Source: an uncultured Pyrinomonas sp.
GTDB lineage: Bacteria; Acidobacteriota; Blastocatellia; Pyrinomonadales; Pyrinomonadaceae
Length of the DNA: 10,234 nt
NCBI GenBank assembly: GCA_937135995.1
Contig: CAKZOF010000192.1
Coordinates: 1 to 10,234 of the forward strand
Reading direction: 5' to 3'
Each line of letters opens with the position of its first letter. Position 1 is the stretch's first letter. Below the pieces are notes generated by a model. The model saw only the letters and a program-made list of their open reading frames with translations. It made no database searches and was not told the origin of the DNA. This document shows, piece after piece, positions 1 to 9,464 of this stretch. A program made the translations under genes and the position numbers.

Positions 1-873
1 GGCGAGCGTCACCATCATCGGTGCGAAATCGCGCGCGGCATCCGGAAAGAGCGCGAGGTTGAAACGAAGCAGACCATAAGTCCCCATCTTCAACAGGATG
101 CCGGCCAGAATCACGGAGCCGGCAGTGGGCGCTTCTGTGTGCGCGTCCGGCAACCACGTGTGCAACGGGAAGACGGGGACTTTGATGGCGAACGCCAGCG
201 CAAAGGCGAGGAAGAGCCAGAATTCAGCCCGCGCCGAAAGCGTCACGGTTCCGGCCCGCATCGCATCGAGGATCGACGGATAGTCGAACGTTCCGAAGAA
301 GTAGTAGAGCGCGATGATGCCGACGAGCATCAAGAGGCTCCCAACCGCCGTGTAGAGAAAGAACTTGACCGCCGCATAGACCCTGCGCTCGCCGCTGCCC
401 CAAATGCCGATCAGGAAGAACATCGGCACGAGCGACGCTTCGAAGAAGAGATAGAAGACGAGCAGGTCGAGCGAGACGAAGACGCCGATCATCGCGCTTT
501 CAAGGAGCAGCATGAACATGAAGAAGGCGAGCGGGCGCTTCTCGATGTTCCAACTGGCAAGGATCGAGATGGGTACGAGCAGCGTCGTCAAGATGACGAG
601 CCACAGGCTCATGCCATCGACGCCGACGTGGTAGCGTGCGCCGATCGATTCGATCCACGCGCGGTTCTCCTCAAAGAAGAAGCCGCTCAACATGCTCGGT
701 TCGCCGCCGCGAATGAGAAACAGCGAGAGGGCGAAAGTGGCCAGTGAAAAACCGAGTGCGATCCAACGGTAGTGCGTCGGCTTTCTGTACGGCGCAAAAC
801 CGTGCGCGGCCGTGGCCAGCGCGCCAATGAATGGCAGCAGGATGAGGGCGGAGATCAGGTTCTGTTGAAGCAT
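1..873 (-). CDS. nuoM: NADH-quinone oxidoreductase subunit M (5' part, runs off window)
   Basis: This gene encodes the first 291 residues of the antiporter-like proton-pumping subunit NuoM in the membrane arm of complex I; the family is usually about 500 residues, so roughly the last 200 lie beyond the left edge. I translated it by hand from the ATG at 871-873; the frame is open to base 1. The family signatures are clear: FYLFFEASLVPMFFLIGIWG with the essential glutamate at E145 (E. coli Glu144), and VFPLHTWLPDAHTEAPTAGS at about residues 234-253, preceded by K231, the counterpart of the conserved TM7 lysine. The protein is strongly hydrophobic, with many membrane helices and an N-terminal one (NLISALILLPFIGALA). 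It lies 98 bp after nuoL in the same direction. The ribosome binding site is weak: AAGG lies about 10 bases before the ATG. Confidence 0.96.
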   Translation of the reverse strand, partial: MLQQNLISALILLPFIGALATAAHGFAPYRKPTHYRWIALGFSLATFALSLFLIRGGEPSMLSGFFFEENRAWIESIGARYHVGVDGMSLWLVILTTLLVPISILASWNIEKRPLAFFMFMLLLESAMIGVFVSLDLLVFYLFFEASLVPMFFLIGIWGSGERRVYAAVKFFLYTAVGSLLMLVGIIALYYFFGTFDYPSILDAMRAGTVTLSARAEFWLFLAFALAFAIKVPVFPLHTWLPDAHTEAPTAGSVILAGILLKMGTYGLLRFNLALFPDAARDFAPMMVTLA

Positions 874-971
874 CTTCGATCAACCTTGAGCGTCTTTGGA
901 ATTCGCTGCAGTTGAAAGCTGCGCCTTTCACGAAGTTCAGCTAACAGCCGAAGAGCATGCCTGCGCTCGGT
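874..971 (-). other. nuoL-nuoM spacer with small hairpin
   Basis: This 98-bp non-coding spacer holds a perfect 6-bp inverted repeat with a 6-base loop at 913-930 (TGAAAG / CTTTCA). There is no T-run after it on the minus strand, so it does not look like an intrinsic terminator. It could be an RNA-processing or stability hairpin between nuoL and nuoM, or chance. No gene is recognised in this spacer. Confidence 0.35.
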
Positions 972-3191
<2,220 letters not shown>

Positions 3192-3247
3192 GGCGCAATC
3201 CGAAGAACCCAACGGAAAGAACTCGATCAAGAGAGAGTTGGTCGCGC

Positions 3248-3550
3248 TCAATCCCTGAGCACGCTTGCGTCATCGACATCGAGCGACAGGCGATTGCGGA
3301 AGATGGCGATGATGATGCCGAGTCCGACGGCTGCCTCCGCTGCTGCGACCGTCATCACGATGAAGACGAAGAGTTGGCCCGTCACGTCGCGGAAGAAGCT
3401 CGAAAAGGCGACGAACGTGATGTTGGTCGCGTTGAGCATCAGTTCGATGCACATGAACATCGCAATCGCATTGCGCTTGATGATGACGCCCGCCGCGCCG
3501 ATGGTAAAGAGCACGGCGGAGAGAGCCAAATACCAAGATAAAGGAACCAT
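3248..3550 (-). CDS. nuoK: NADH-quinone oxidoreductase subunit K
   Basis: NuoK is a small three-helix membrane subunit (100 residues, the usual length) that carries part of the central proton path between the quinone module and the antiporter-like subunits. The two essential membrane glutamates are at the same numbers as in E. coli: E36 in MCIELMLNA and E72 in [11 protein letters not shown]. The start [15 protein letters not shown] is typical. Upstream, AGGA lies about 10 bases before the ATG. The stop TGA overlaps an in-frame TTG that could start a longer NuoL, but the more credible NuoL ATG is 56 bases further on. The last 12 or so residues ([15 protein letters not shown]) are polar and probably face the cytoplasm. 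Confidence 0.97.
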   Translation of the reverse strand: MVPLSWYLALSAVLFTIGAAGVIIKRNAIAMFMCIELMLNATNITFVAFSSFFRDVTGQLFVFIVMTVAAAEAAVGLGIIIAIFRNRLSLDVDDASVLRD

Positions 3551-3634
3551 CTTCCGTGCGTCCTCTCGATGATTGTCTTTGGCGAATCGGTCGGCGCTCG
3601 ATCAAAGCGTTCGATGCGCTCGGGTTGATCACAC
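3551..3634 (-). other. nuoJ-nuoK spacer
   Basis: This 84-bp spacer has no recognisable gene. The 10-mer TCGGCGCTCG occurs at 3591-3600 inside it and again at 3639-3648 in the nuoJ 3' end, a direct repeat at a 48-bp offset that may be chance in GC-rich DNA. I see no terminator. Confidence 0.3.
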
Positions 3635-4204
3635 TCAATCGGCGCTCGTCTGGCTGCGCGTCTCTTCCGTCGCACGCAGTCTGGTTCTGCCGCCTTCCAG
3701 CGTCGACACGCGGCGCGCCAGCGTGATCGCGCCGACGATCGCCATCAGGATCAAAAGCGATGTGATCTCGAACGGCAAAAGATATTTCGTAAAGAGTCCG
3801 GTGCCGACCGAAGCCGTCAGCCCGACGTTCGATTGCGTCGCCGGCGGCGGGTTGTAGGCCGAAGTCTCGACGAAGTAGATGATGAACGCCGCCTCGGCGA
3901 AGAAGATCGCCGCCAAGAGCACGCCGAGCGGGACTAGACGACGCAGGCGGATCGGGCGGCGCACTTCCTCTTCGACGTTCAGAAGCATGATGACGAAGAC
4001 GACGAGCACCATGATCGCGCCCGCATAGACGATCACTTGAATCGCCGCGATGAACGGCGCGGCCAGCGTCACGTAGATTCCAGCCATGCCGAGAAAGACG
4101 CCGATCAGGGCGATGGCGCTGTAGAGCGGATTACGTTGCGCCACCATCGCCACGGCACAGCCGATGGTCAGCGCAGCCAGCAGCAGAAAGATCAGAATCG
4201 TCAT
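3635..4204 (-). CDS. nuoJ: NADH-quinone oxidoreductase subunit J
   Basis: NuoJ is a five-helix membrane subunit of complex I next to NuoK and NuoH; its third helix carries the pi-bulge and a conserved tyrosine implicated in coupling. The signature QVIVYAGAIMVLVVFVIMLL lies at about residues 56-75, with Y60 matching E. coli Tyr59. The early segment MVAQRNPLYSAIALIGVFLG (20-39) and the late segment LLPFEITSLLILMAIVGAIT are both typical. Length is 189 residues, in the family range. The tail after LARR (about 25 residues, charged: STLEGGRTRLRATEETRSQ) is cytoplasmic-looking and variable. The gene follows nuoH with a 61-bp gap; nuoI, which usually sits here, is not present. The ATG has no strong Shine-Dalgarno site at normal spacing; the best purine run (AAGGAAAG) is about 18 bases upstream. 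Confidence 0.96.
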   Translation of the reverse strand: MTILIFLLLAALTIGCAVAMVAQRNPLYSAIALIGVFLGMAGIYVTLAAPFIAAIQVIVYAGAIMVLVVFVIMLLNVEEEVRRPIRLRRLVPLGVLLAAIFFAEAAFIIYFVETSAYNPPPATQSNVGLTASVGTGLFTKYLLPFEITSLLILMAIVGAITLARRVSTLEGGRTRLRATEETRSQTSAD

Positions 4205-4265
4205 CGTTTAATCGAAGTTCGAGCTTTCCTTCATTCGAGCTGAAGATCGAACCGCTCAGCTTTCA

Positions 4266-5321
4266 TCACAACACGCCCAGCCAGACGAGCGTCGCCGTCA
4301 GCACGACGTTGAGCAGCGCGACCGGCAGCAGGAACTTCCACCCGAAAGCCATCAGTTGATCGAACCGGAAGCGCGGCAGCGTCCCGCGCAGCCAGATGTA
4401 AAGGAAGAGGAAAAAGAAGACCTTGACGAAGAAGCCGATGACGCTGAAAACGGCGAAAGGAATCGACCCCGGAGCGAACAGCAGCGCAAGTCCGGGCACG
4501 TTCCAGCCGCCCAGAAAGAGCGTCGTCGCCAAGACCGAGACGGTGAACATGTTGATGTACTCGGCCATGAAGAAGAGCGCAAATTTGAGCGCGCTATACT
4601 CCGTATGGAATCCGGCGACCAGTTCGGTCTCGGCTTCCGGTAGATCGAATGGCACGCGGTTGGTCTCGGCAATCGCCGACGTCAAATAGACGACGAAGCC
4701 GATGAATTGCGGAAAGATGTTCCACTTGAATCCATACCAGCCGGATTGCTGCTCGACGATCTCGTATAGATCGAGCGTCCCGCTCATCAAGATGACGCCG
4801 ACGAGCGATAGCCCTAACGAAAGCTCATAAGAGATCATCTGCGCCGAAGAGCGCAGACCGCCCATCAAGCTGTACTTGCTGTTCGAAGCCCAACCGGCAA
4901 GCGCGATGCCGTAAACGCCGATCGAGGTGACGGCTAGAACATAAAGGAGCGCGATGTCGAACCGCGCGATCACCAATTCGACCTGTCCGAAGTAGGGAAG
5001 CGTGACGCGCGGGCCGAACGGATAGACGATCAGCGTCATCATCGCCGACGTGACGGCGATGATGGGCGCGAGGAAATAGACGAAGCGCGTCGATTTATCG
5101 GGCACGATCTCCTCTTTGAAGATGAACTTCAGGAGATCGGCGAACGGTTGCAATACGCCGCCCGGCCCGACGCGATTCGGCCCCAAACGTCCTTGGATGA
5201 AGCCGAGAATGCGCCGCTCAGCCAGAACCGTATAGGCGACGATCATCAAGACGACGTTGAAAGTGATGAAGATGGCTAGGAACTGCAGCGCGGCTTGGAT
5301 GTAAGGGTTGCTCAAGTCCAT
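4266..5321 (-). CDS. nuoH: NADH-quinone oxidoreductase subunit H
   Basis: NuoH is the membrane subunit that forms the quinone-access chamber of complex I and joins the peripheral arm to the pumps. It is 351 residues, close to the family norm. Diagnostic stretches are ERRILGFIQGRLGPNRVGP at 35-53, SAQMISYELSLGLSLVGV at 159-176, AETNRVPFDLPEAETELVAG at 218-237 followed by FHTEYS (the acidic loop facing the quinone site), and RGTLPRFRFDQLMAFGWK at 312-329. About eight membrane helices are visible. The start is the ATG at 5319-5321; an AGG lies about 7 bases upstream, a modest ribosome binding site. Unlike its neighbours it follows a long 325-bp gap, so it may be the first gene of a separately promoted segment nuoHJKLM. 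NuoI, its usual partner directly downstream, is missing here. Confidence 0.97.
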   Translation of the reverse strand: MDLSNPYIQAALQFLAIFITFNVVLMIVAYTVLAERRILGFIQGRLGPNRVGPGGVLQPFADLLKFIFKEEIVPDKSTRFVYFLAPIIAVTSAMMTLIVYPFGPRVTLPYFGQVELVIARFDIALLYVLAVTSIGVYGIALAGWASNSKYSLMGGLRSSAQMISYELSLGLSLVGVILMSGTLDLYEIVEQQSGWYGFKWNIFPQFIGFVVYLTSAIAETNRVPFDLPEAETELVAGFHTEYSALKFALFFMAEYINMFTVSVLATTLFLGGWNVPGLALLFAPGSIPFAVFSVIGFFVKVFFFLFLYIWLRGTLPRFRFDQLMAFGWKFLLPVALLNVVLTATLVWLGVL

Positions 5322-5357
5322 GGCGAACCTACCGGATCGGTGACAGAAAAACGAGTT

Positions 5358-5386
5358 ATGGTACTAATCGGGACTTGCGCGTGCAA
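5358..5386 (-). promoter_or_regulatory. possible internal promoter upstream of nuoH
   Basis: On the minus strand TTGCAC (5381-5386) and TACCAT (5358-5363) are separated by exactly 17 bases, a sigma70-like arrangement with 3/6 and 4/6 consensus matches, 37 bases before the nuoH ATG. The -35-like hexamer sits inside an inverted repeat (CTTGC-GCGT-GCAAG, 5374-5387) that could be a regulator site. The match is weak and GC-rich genomes yield such pairs by chance; the unusual length of the gap is the main support. Confidence 0.25.
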
Positions 5387-5429
5387 GCGAGCGAAAGCCA
5401 AACAACGCCGTAAGATCGGCATCGCCGTC

Positions 5430-5453
5430 GCTCGGAACTCCTTTAAACCGAGC
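5430..5453. repeat. inverted repeat in the nuoG-nuoH gap
   Basis: A perfect 6-bp palindromic stem (GCTCGG / CCGAGC) flanks an A/T-richer 12-base loop that, on the minus strand, contains AAAGGAG. It could be a hairpin that hides a ribosome binding site, an operator, or chance. It has no T-tract and so is not a standard terminator. Confidence 0.35.
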
Positions 5454-5646
5454 CATGCGCCGCTTCCGCGCTGAGAGGCCGATCTCCTCGCGCGATCCTC
5501 ATGTGTTCATCTTTCGCGGCGCGGGGCCGTCTGCCTCGCGCAAACAAAACCTTCTCAGAGGCGCGAAACCGCACGCTTTTTCAACGCCTCGCTCACACCG
5601 CCCCGGGGCATCGCCCGCAAGCTTCAATCGAGGATGCGCCCGATCT

Positions 5647-7947
5647 TCAATCGCCAGCCAGGGCCATTTCTTGCCTTTGTCTGCGCAGCGCCGCGTCGAT
5701 CGTCAACTGCACGAGCGGCGACGAAGCGAGCGTGTTCTCCGGCTTCGGATTGCCCGCCGCCAGATAATGGAACTGCGGCAGCTTCTCGGTTAACGTGCCG
5801 AGCTTGAACAGTTCGTGCCCGACGGGCGGCGTCTCCGTGATCTTCGCCGCCGTTTCATCTGCCTGCGCGATCGCCGCGCGCAGCGTTTCGATCGCGCTGC
5901 CGATGTCGCGCCGTTGGGCGATCTCGTGTTTGACCTGAACGGGGCGCGATTCATCCTTGAGCAACGGATACCGCAAGCCCTGATAGGCCGGAACATTGGC
6001 CGCGATGTCGCGGAAGATGGCGCTCGCTGATAGTTCGATGCCGAATCGAGCGCCCATCGCTTCGGCCACCGAAGCGACGATCAGCCAATCGGGTTTCGAT
6101 AGATGAACGGGCGGAATCGCTTGGCGCACGCGCTGGACCTGTCCGGCGTTGTTCGTGAACGTGCCATCGACTTCGGCGAACGAAGCCGCCGGCAGCACGA
6201 CGTCGGCATACTCGGTCGTCGCGGTCTCGAAGAGTTCTTGGACGACGAGAAGGTCGAGCTTGCTGAGCGCCTCTTCGCGCCCCTTCAAGTGTTGCGGCAG
6301 GAAGCTCCCGGCGACGTACAGAGCGCGGACCCCTTTGCCTGCGGCGTCGAGCATCTCGGTGGCCGTCATCGCGCCGCTCATCAACCCCATGTCGTGGACG
6401 CCGACGCTGTTGTTGAAAAGGGGCAGCGGATGGAACAAGAAGCGGCGTCCGTCGCCAGCGTAAAGGTGTGGCAGTTGGGCGAGCGCTTTCTGCGCAGCGG
6501 GGCTCAACTCGCCGAACGCGATCACGACGGTGCCTTGCGCTTCGCTGAGCGCGCGGCGGACCTGTTCGATCTCGCTCGTTTCGACGCCCATCTTGCGCGC
6601 GGCGAATTCGACGCTGTCGGCGTCGGCAAGCGCTAGGAGCGCCGCCTCTTCGGTTCCGGGACGAACGTGGACGAACTGCGCGGCGTTCTTCTTCAAGCGG
6701 ATCGGCACGCTGTTGATCAGAATGAAGCGCGCGCCGCCATTGCGCACGGCTTGGCGGATCTGTTTGCCGGTCAGCGGTTGCAGTTCTTCGGGTTCGCCGC
6801 CGATCAGCAGGATGGTCTGCGCGTAACGTATGTCGCGGTGCGTGGCGAGCGGCGCGCCCATGTTCTCGAAGAAGGGGACGAGCGAGAAAGCATCAGTCGC
6901 CGCGTAATTTTCCGTCCCGATGACATCGCGCGCGAAGCGCAACAGCGTGTAGTTCGCTTCGTTGGTCAAGCGCGGGCTGCCGACGACGCCGATCGCTTGT
7001 GGCCCGTGCTCTTCCTTGATGGCGGAGAGGCGTTGCGCGACGAACTCGATGGCTTGATCCCACGTGGCCGGGACGAGTTTGCCGCCCTTGCGGTAGCGGA
7101 TCATCGGCGTGCGCAGGCGCGCTTCGTGATTGACGAACGGGTGCGAAGCGAAACGCCCTTTGACGCACAGGAACTCGCCGTTGATGCCATTGACGTAGCG
7201 GTCGCGCGCCACCGTGCGCAGCACCTCTTCGCCGCGCGCGCCGAGCGCCAATTGACATCCGTCGGAGCAGAAGGTGCAGGTTGAAACCGTGCGCACAAGC
7301 TCCCACGGGCGCGCTTGATGGCGATAGGTCGCATCGAGCAGCGTGCCGGTCGGGCAGACCTCGATGCAGTTGCCGCACTGCGAGCAGTTGAGCCAGTCAC
7401 CATAGGCGCTGATGATGGTCGCCACGCCGCGCCCGCCCGCTTCGATCGCCTCTTCGCCCATCCACTCATCGCAAACGCGCGTGCAGCGTTTGCAGAGGAT
7501 GCAGCGTTGCGGATCGTTGGCGACCATCGGCGACAGATAGCGTTCGGGCTGATAGTTCTTCGGTTCGATGAAGCGTTCCTCGAGATTGCCCCAATCGAAC
7601 GTCAGTTCTTGCAACTCGCACTCGCCGCCGCGATCGCAAACCGGACAATCGAGCGGGTGGTTGGCGAGCAAGAATTCGAGCATGCCGCGTCGCGCCTTTT
7701 CGATCTCCTCAGACTCGGTGGTGACGACCATGCCGTCGGTGACGGTGACGGTGCAGGAAGTTTGCAGCTTCGGCATCTTCTCGATGCGCACCAGACACAT
7801 GCGACACGAAGCTTGCAGCGCAAGGTCTGCGTAGTAGCAGAACGACGGCACGGCATGCCCCTTCTCGCGGCACACGTCGATCAACAACCGGCCTTTTTCG
7901 ACCTCGTAAACTTCGCCGTTGATGGTGACTTTGACTAGTTCCGCCAT
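5647..7947 (-). CDS. nuoG: NADH-quinone oxidoreductase subunit G
   Basis: NuoG is the largest peripheral subunit of complex I (766 residues here) and holds most of the iron-sulfur chain. From the N-terminus: a [2Fe-2S] domain with C37, C48, C51 and C65 (N1b); the His-Cys3 cluster site H97, C101, C104, C110 (N5); a ferredoxin-like domain with C149, C152, C155, C159 and C188, C191, C194, C198; an N7-type site C224, C227, C231, C261; then a long domain of the molybdopterin-oxidoreductase fold (about 270-690), with ATTEYADVVLPAASFAEVDG typical of NuoG. C149/C152/C155/C198 match N4. C159/C188/C191/C194 make an additional complete cluster site, lacking in E. coli NuoG but usual in NAD-linked hydrogenase and formate dehydrogenase subunits. 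Placement directly after nuoF and before nuoH supports a complex I role over a formate dehydrogenase. Start ATG at 7945-7947, preceded by a weak AGAGAGA. Confidence 0.95.
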   Translation of the reverse strand: MAELVKVTINGEVYEVEKGRLLIDVCREKGHAVPSFCYYADLALQASCRMCLVRIEKMPKLQTSCTVTVTDGMVVTTESEEIEKARRGMLEFLLANHPLDCPVCDRGGECELQELTFDWGNLEERFIEPKNYQPERYLSPMVANDPQRCILCKRCTRVCDEWMGEEAIEAGGRGVATIISAYGDWLNCSQCGNCIEVCPTGTLLDATYRHQARPWELVRTVSTCTFCSDGCQLALGARGEEVLRTVARDRYVNGINGEFLCVKGRFASHPFVNHEARLRTPMIRYRKGGKLVPATWDQAIEFVAQRLSAIKEEHGPQAIGVVGSPRLTNEANYTLLRFARDVIGTENYAATDAFSLVPFFENMGAPLATHRDIRYAQTILLIGGEPEELQPLTGKQIRQAVRNGGARFILINSVPIRLKKNAAQFVHVRPGTEEAALLALADADSVEFAARKMGVETSEIEQVRRALSEAQGTVVIAFGELSPAAQKALAQLPHLYAGDGRRFLFHPLPLFNNSVGVHDMGLMSGAMTATEMLDAAGKGVRALYVAGSFLPQHLKGREEALSKLDLLVVQELFETATTEYADVVLPAASFAEVDGTFTNNAGQVQRVRQAIPPVHLSKPDWLIVASVAEAMGARFGIELSASAIFRDIAANVPAYQGLRYPLLKDESRPVQVKHEIAQRRDIGSAIETLRAAIAQADETAAKITETPPVGHELFKLGTLTEKLPQFHYLAAGNPKPENTLASSPLVQLTIDAALRRQRQEMALAGD

Positions 7948-8037
7948 GATCTCTCTATTTGATTGACTGTGGTTCGCTGCACGGTGGCATTCTCACTGAA
8001 AAACTCTCGCTTTTGGCTCCTCGCACGTCGCTCTATT

Positions 8038-9348
8038 TCAGGCGACGGCTGGAACGCGCTCTTGTTCAGCCAGCGGGAGCAGGTGACGCTTGAAATCTTC
8101 GGGAAATCGCTTGATCGCCGACTGAATCGGCCACGCCGCCGCGTCGCCCAACGGACAGAAGGATTTACCTTCGATGTTGTCGCAAAGGTCAAGCAGCAGT
8201 TGAGCGTCTTCGGGGCGCCCTTCGCCGCGCGCGATGCGTTTGAAGGCTTTGACCAGCCAGTCGGTCCCCTCGCGGCATGGCGTACACCAGCCGCACGATT
8301 CGTGCTTGTAGAACTCGATCAGATTCTTAGTCGATTCGAAGATGTCAACCGTATCGTCCATGACGATAAAGCCGCCCGAGCCGACCATCGAGCCAGCGGC
8401 AACCAGCCCTTCGTAGTCCATACGCACGTCTTTGCCGATGATGTCTTCGGCGCGCATGATGTAGACGCTCGAGCCGCCAGGGATGACGGCCTTGAGCTTG
8501 CGCCCGTTCGGGATGCCGCCGCAATCCTCCATGATGAACTTCTCCATGTCGTCGTATCCCATCGGCAGTTCGTAAACGCCCGGATACTTGACATGGCCCG
8601 AGACGGACCAGAGCTTGGTTCCGCCGCTCTTCTCGGTACCCAAGCTGCGGTAAGCGTCGCCGCCGTGCATGATGATCCACGGGACGGCGCAGAGCGTCTC
8701 GACGTTGTTGACCACGGTCGGACACCCGTAAAGCCCCGCGACCGCTGGAAAAGGCGGCTTCATGCGCGGATGTCCGCGCAGACCTTCGAGCGAATTCAAA
8801 AGCGCCGTCTCTTCGCCGCAGATGTAAGCGCCGGCGCCCGTATGCGTGTAGACTTCGCAGGAGAAGTCCGTGCCGAAGATGCGCTCGCCGACCAATCCGG
8901 CGGCGCGCGCCTCTTCGATCGCCTGGTCCATGATGTCGATCAAGTACTTGTACTCGCCGCGCGTGTAGCAGTAGGCGGTGCGCGCGCCGAGCGCGTAAGC
9001 GGCGATCAACATGCCTTCGATCAGCATGTGCGGATCGCGCTCCATCAAGTAGCGATCTTTGAACGTGCCCGGTTCGGATTCGTCCGCGTTGCAGACGACG
9101 TACTTCGGTTTGGGCGAATCTTTCGGAACGAAGCTCCACTTCGTGCCCGTCGGGAAGCCTGCGCCGCCGCGCCCACGAAGGGCCGACTTCTTGACTTCGT
9201 TGATCACGTCGGCGGGCGACATCGTGGTCAGAGCTTTGCGCAGCGCTTCGTAGCCGCCGTGTCGCCGGTAGGTTTCGAGCGAACGCGAGTTTTCGAGATT
9301 GAACCGCGCCAGCAGAAGCGGTTCGCAACCAATCGCTTCGATACGCAT
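8038..9348 (-). CDS. nuoF: NADH-quinone oxidoreductase subunit F
   Basis: NuoF is the NADH-oxidising flavoprotein of complex I; it takes hydride from NADH to FMN and passes electrons to the N3 cluster. It is 436 residues, normal length. The glycine-rich nucleotide-binding loop GRGGAGFPTGTKW is at 59-71, the FMN-site stretch CNADESEPGTFKDR at 86-99, GAGAYICGEETALLNSLEG at 171-189, and the [4Fe-4S] N3 ligands are C352, C355, C358 (SCGWCTPCREGT) and C398 (SFCPLGDA), nearly the E. coli numbering. The start is the ATG at 9346-9348, preceded by GAAAGG at about 4 bases, one of the better ribosome binding sites in the window. It follows nuoE with a 116-bp spacer and precedes nuoG by 90 bp. A NuoF homologue in a hydrogenase would look similar, but the flanking complex I genes settle the call. 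Confidence 0.97.
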   Translation of the reverse strand: MRIEAIGCEPLLLARFNLENSRSLETYRRHGGYEALRKALTTMSPADVINEVKKSALRGRGGAGFPTGTKWSFVPKDSPKPKYVVCNADESEPGTFKDRYLMERDPHMLIEGMLIAAYALGARTAYCYTRGEYKYLIDIMDQAIEEARAAGLVGERIFGTDFSCEVYTHTGAGAYICGEETALLNSLEGLRGHPRMKPPFPAVAGLYGCPTVVNNVETLCAVPWIIMHGGDAYRSLGTEKSGGTKLWSVSGHVKYPGVYELPMGYDDMEKFIMEDCGGIPNGRKLKAVIPGGSSVYIMRAEDIIGKDVRMDYEGLVAAGSMVGSGGFIVMDDTVDIFESTKNLIEFYKHESCGWCTPCREGTDWLVKAFKRIARGEGRPEDAQLLLDLCDNIEGKSFCPLGDAAAWPIQSAIKRFPEDFKRHLLPLAEQERVPAVA

Positions 9349-9385
9349 AAGCCTTTCAGGGTGATGGCCGAACGGTGACGGCGGT

Positions 9386-9401
9386 CAAGACATGAGTCTT
9401 G
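9386..9401. repeat. small perfect hairpin between nuoE and nuoF
   Basis: CAAGAC and GTCTTG form a perfect 6-bp stem with a 4-base loop, placed 37 bases before the nuoF start. There is no T-run. The rest of the 116-bp spacer (9349-9464) holds no gene I can support; a 27-codon ORF that starts at the nuoE stop (ATGA overlap, 9385-9468) has no recognisable product. Confidence 0.35.
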
Positions 9402-9464
9402 GGTGCTCTCGTTCGAGCGCGCAGCCGTGCAGCGTCGCCGCAACGGCCCCACCGTCGTCACTGC

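Larger units (their letters stand above)
5322..5646 (-). other. 325-bp non-coding gap between nuoG and nuoH
   Basis: No credible gene is found here on either strand. The gap is too short for nuoI (about 160 residues or more) and shows none of its CxxCxxCxxxCP motifs. It contains an imperfect 23-bp tandem-like repeat just after the nuoG stop (CTTCAATCG at 5622-5630 and 5645-5653). It also has a perfect 6-bp inverted repeat with a 12-base loop at 5430-5453 (GCTCGG / CCGAGC), a shorter inverted repeat at 5374-5387 and a weak promoter-like pair (listed separately). A 36-codon minus-strand ORF (5312-5422, starting MPILRRCLAF) lies behind an AAAGGAG at 15-base spacing and overlaps the nuoH start; I treat it as probable chance. 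Confidence 0.6.

Noticed and set aside
913..930. Intrinsic terminator between nuoL and nuoM
   Set aside because: The 6-bp stem is A/T-containing and weak and has no following T-run on the minus strand; the operon clearly continues into nuoM.
5455..5793. 112-codon plus-strand frame across the nuoG-nuoH gap
   Set aside because: Half of it is antisense to the nuoG 3' end, and the part in the gap has no recognisable domain and no good ribosome binding site.
5647..7947. Could this be a formate dehydrogenase or hydrogenase subunit in place of NuoG?
   Set aside because: The extra cluster cysteines suggest it, but the gene sits between nuoF and nuoH, the C-terminal domain ends early as in NuoG, and I see no active-site molybdenum ligand (Cys or Sec) where a formate dehydrogenase would have one.
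7963..9378. Long open frame (471 codons) on the plus strand across nuoF
   Set aside because: It lies antisense to nuoF, whose motifs and cluster ligands are unambiguous. Its composition is that of an antisense shadow and no motif is recognised.
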